7,959 nucleotides of DNA from an uncultured Mycoplasmatota bacterium (GTDB lineage Bacteria > Bacillota_I > Bacilli_A > RF39 > UBA660). The notes below the pieces were generated by a model that was not told where the DNA came from, ran no database searches, and worked only from the letters and a program-made list of their open reading frames with translations. This document shows positions 6,121 through 7,959 of the stretch, piece after piece (positions within the stretch are counted from its first letter, which is position 1; each line of letters opens with the position of its first letter). The position numbers and the translations under genes are program-made. The DNA lies in the NCBI GenBank assembly GCA_947384645.1, contig CANDHX010000056.1, forward strand, positions 1 through 7,959, read 5' to 3'.

Positions 6121-6167
6121 GTGACATTTTGACTATTTTGTGTATAATATATATTCCAAAAAAGGGG
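6121..6167 (+). promoter_or_regulatory. Promoter and ribosome binding site of the phosphoesterase gene
   Basis: GTGACA (6121-6126), 16 bases, then TATAAT (6143-6148). AAAAGGGG (6160-6167) is the Shine-Dalgarno, 8 bases before the ATG at 6176. A GTG at 6140 is in frame but overlaps the -10 box and precedes the transcript start, so it cannot be the true start. The layout closely mirrors the promoter and leader of the preceding gene. Confidence 0.7.
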
Positions 6168-6175
6168 AAATTTAT

Positions 6176-7063
6176 ATGGAAGAAGAAGAAAAAAATAAAA
6201 TTTTAAACGACTGTTTATATTTAAAAAGTCTACTAGAGAAAATGCAAAGAGAAATTTTAAATCCAACGGAATATAGAAGTTTGCAGTACTTATTAATCAA
6301 ATATGAACAGTTAGTTAGAGATATCTATCCTCTATGTGGAATGCCCATGTATGACGATAAAATACTTTTTATCACAGATACCCATATTGGAAATGCTGAA
6401 ACTATGAACAATGAAATTTTATATGCAGCTTACAATGAAGGCATTAAACAGGGTATTAAAAATGCTATACATTTAGGCGATTTAATAGAAGCCACTCCCG
6501 TTGTGCGAGATAAGTCACAAGAGGAAGTCGAAAACGAAATAGATTTAGCTACTTCACTTATGCCGAATGAAATTAAGACCTGGTTATTATTAGGCAATCA
6601 CGATTACTCAGCTATACGTACATATCCAGTCGTCGATAAATTCTTTACTAATAGCAAATTAGAAATTTTGGGAATGGGAAAATGCATATTGTTTTGGAAA
6701 GGTTACAATGTAGGATTAAATCACAAGATAAGTCAATTAAAAAGCCTTGAAAATTTTCATCCAAATAACACAGTCGAATTATCAGGCCATGTGCACACTT
6801 ACTCTATTGAACCAGATACAAATAACATCTATCTTCCTCCAATATGTAAAAATAGTGACGATGAAACGAGAAAACATCTAAAAAATTTCGGATACACTTT
6901 TGCTGAAGGCAGATTCTCATTTGTTATAGGATCTCAATTGGACACAAATAAACTTCTATTTGAAATATATGGAGTCGACCCAGAAACAAATATTTTACAG
7001 GACTCCAGTGAAAAAATAGAAATAGATAGACAAACTAAAAGAATGCGTCTTTATAAAAGCTAG
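6176..7063 (+). CDS. Calcineurin-like metallophosphoesterase
   Basis: A 295-residue cytosolic enzyme of the binuclear-metal phosphoesterase family, expected to hydrolyse a phosphate mono- or diester; the substrate is unknown. All metal-site motifs are present in order: DTH (D68, H70), GDLI (D102), GNHD (N141, H142), LNHK (H183) and GHVH (H205, H207). Residues 1-50 form a charged helical extension before the catalytic core, and 210-295 are a mixed tail. No signal peptide is seen. The core resembles small stand-alone phosphoesterases more than Mre11/SbcD, which are longer and paired with SbcC; no such partner is here. The gene has its own promoter and converges with the FAD/Rieske gene, sharing a terminator and overlapping stop codons. 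It is not obviously linked to the sortase locus. Confidence 0.9.
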   Translation: MEEEEKNKILNDCLYLKSLLEKMQREILNPTEYRSLQYLLIKYEQLVRDIYPLCGMPMYDDKILFITDTHIGNAETMNNEILYAAYNEGIKQGIKNAIHLGDLIEATPVVRDKSQEEVENEIDLATSLMPNEIKTWLLLGNHDYSAIRTYPVVDKFFTNSKLEILGMGKCILFWKGYNVGLNHKISQLKSLENFHPNNTVELSGHVHTYSIEPDTNNIYLPPICKNSDDETRKHLKNFGYTFAEGRFSFVIGSQLDTNKLLFEIYGVDPETNILQDSSEKIEIDRQTKRMRLYKS

Positions 7064-7072
7064 CATTCTTTT
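7037..7072. terminator. Bidirectional terminator shared by the two convergent genes
   Basis: AAAAGAATGC (7037-7046) pairs perfectly with GCATTCTTTT (7063-7072). Inside the loop CTTT (7049-7052) can pair with AAAG (7056-7059). A T run follows on the plus strand (to 7074), and TTTT follows on the minus strand. Both stop codons, overlapping as CTAG at 7060-7063, sit at the inner edge of the stem, so the terminator is built from coding sequence. Confidence 0.8.
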
Positions 7073-7923
7073 TTATATATAATATCGTAGTTTGCAGGAC
7101 CTTCTATACACTTGCCATCTAAGTCAAATCTCGAGCCATGACACATGCAATCCCAAGTCTTCTCTACTTCGTTAAAACAAATTCCACACTTCATATGAGG
7201 GCATCTATTTAAAACGGTATGTTCTATCCCCAATTCGTCTTTATATATTGCAACATTTACCCCATCTATAGTAGTGTACTTTACTCTATCACTACAGGAT
7301 TTACCACCCTTAATATAAGAAATTATACTAGCACTTACATCTACAGGGAACCTTAATATTTTACTTAAATTGATTATTCTTTTAAGAGAAAACAAATCTT
7401 CGTATTCATCTCGTTTTCCCAAAACCATATTGGCTATCATTCGCCCAGCTAAAATGCCATTTGTCATACCCCACGTATTATACCCAGTAGCCAAATAAAG
7501 CCCCGGTTTTATCGACCCGATAAAAGGCATAAAATCGTTAGTCATTATATCGTTATTGCTCCATATATAATCTAATTCTTCTCTTTTTTTGAGTTCATCA
7601 AAATTTTTCTTAATGTCACTTACGTTAGAACTCATAAAAGAATTATACACTATTATCTCATATAGATTTTCCCCGTCTTTATGATATCGCATAGAAATAG
7701 TGGGTTTATCTATATTAATTGCACTGAAGTCTAGTATTTTAGATACCTTTTTAGCACCTAGATAAGAAACCTCTATATGCGATTTCAAAGGAAACTCTAA
7801 AGGAAATATAAAATATGGATAATGGGTTGCTAGGATAAGTTTTTTAGATTTTATGGTATGCCCGTTTACAATGGCTTCATATCCATTTTGAAGCTTGTCA
7901 AAACTCTCCAATTTTGAATGTTC
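7060..7923 (-). CDS. FAD-dependent oxidoreductase with C-terminal Rieske [2Fe-2S] domain (N-terminus missing)
   Basis: The last 287 residues of a two-domain redox enzyme. The front part belongs to the DAO/glycine-oxidase-like FAD family: LILATHYPYF at 29-38 and the FAD-closing segment GLYLATGYNTWGMTNGILAG at 141-160. The Rossmann GxGxxG end is missing because the insert stops here. The C-terminal Rieske domain (about 207-287) has both ligand pairs: CPH (C241, H243) and CMCH (C259, H262). This arrangement matches the Bacillus YhfW type, proteins of about 500 residues; the substrate of that family is not established. Translating past 7923 adds a false GTG start and five residues from the sequencing adapter, which must be left out. 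The gene stands alone on the minus strand and shares a terminator with the phosphoesterase gene. Confidence 0.9.
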   Translation of the reverse strand, partial: EHSKLESFDKLQNGYEAIVNGHTIKSKKLILATHYPYFIFPLEFPLKSHIEVSYLGAKKVSKILDFSAINIDKPTISMRYHKDGENLYEIIVYNSFMSSNVSDIKKNFDELKKREELDYIWSNNDIMTNDFMPFIGSIKPGLYLATGYNTWGMTNGILAGRMIANMVLGKRDEYEDLFSLKRIINLSKILRFPVDVSASIISYIKGGKSCSDRVKYTTIDGVNVAIYKDELGIEHTVLNRCPHMKCGICFNEVEKTWDCMCHGSRFDLDGKCIEGPANYDIIYKKEC

Positions 7924-7959
7924 AGATCGGAAGAGCACACGTCTGAACTCCAGTCACAA
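7924..7959 (+). other. Illumina adapter, right end (not biological)
   Basis: This is the TruSeq read-2 adapter, AGATCGGAAGAGCACACGTC through CCAGTCAC, followed by two bases that are probably the start of an i7 index. Genomic sequence ends at 7923. Confidence 0.97.

Noticed and set aside
6140..6175. GTG start for the phosphoesterase, adding 12 residues
   Set aside because: The GTG overlaps the promoter -10 box and precedes the expected transcript start; the ATG at 6176 has the ribosome site.
5958..6266. Minus-strand frame of 102 codons with hydrophobic stretches
   Set aside because: It crosses a terminator and a promoter and overlaps two well-supported genes; the Phe/Leu richness comes from reading A-rich coding DNA backwards.
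1..7959. Alternative genetic code with TGA as tryptophan
   Set aside because: The sortase TGA is followed at once by a consensus promoter and the next gene, and reading through would run across both. The protein ends naturally after the VVHAVLVQ strand.
1..7959. CRISPR array, tRNA or rRNA genes
   Set aside because: No regularly spaced repeats and no tRNA- or rRNA-like sequence were seen on either strand.

Overview
This window is one sequenced DNA fragment of about 7.9 kb, with Illumina TruSeq-type adapter still attached at both ends (1-45 and 7924-7959). The biological insert is 46-7923, and the first and last genes are cut by the insert edges, not by evolution. The DNA is AT-rich. Ribosome binding sites are purine-rich, promoters are TTGACA/TATAAT-like, and the genes include a class B-type sortase, a sortase-anchored surface protein and a Rieske/DAO-type oxidoreductase. 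Together these point to a low-GC Gram-positive bacterium (Bacillota, most likely an uncultured host-associated member of the Bacilli or a relative). TGA appears to be a normal stop, because the sortase ends in TGA directly before a consensus promoter. A Mycoplasma-type code is therefore unlikely. The species cannot be named from the sequence.

Left part (46-1683, minus strand): the start of a secreted or membrane protein, cut by the insert edge, then a 464-residue surface protein. That protein has a signal peptide, two related N-terminal domains, a fibronectin-III-like domain and an NPKTG cell-wall sorting signal.

Middle (about 1774-3471, minus strand): a two-gene AbiE-type (type IV) toxin-antitoxin cassette. 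The AbiEi-like antitoxin gene is followed by an AbiEii nucleotidyltransferase toxin gene whose ATG overlaps the antitoxin stop. The toxin frame is broken by what looks like one extra A in a five-A run a few codons after the start. The cassette is poorer in G+C than its flanks and is bracketed by a long imperfect inverted repeat. This suggests an acquired unit that landed between the divergently transcribed surface-protein and sortase genes.

Right part (3606-7063, plus strand): a 546-residue class B-type sortase with an unusual cytoplasmic N-terminal domain of about 275 residues; a 240-residue cytosolic protein I do not recognise; and a calcineurin-like metallophosphoesterase. Each has its own promoter, with the -10 box 32-33 bases before the ATG. 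The leader of the unknown gene is a 12-bp hairpin running from the -10 box through the ribosome binding site. The phosphoesterase gene converges with a minus-strand FAD oxidoreductase/Rieske gene (7060-7923, N-terminus missing). Their stop codons overlap in the loop of a shared bidirectional terminator.

How they fit together: the NPKTG surface protein and the class B-type sortase are a plausible substrate-enzyme pair. The AbiE cassette is a phage-defence or stability module. The genes to the right look like ordinary independent transcription units.
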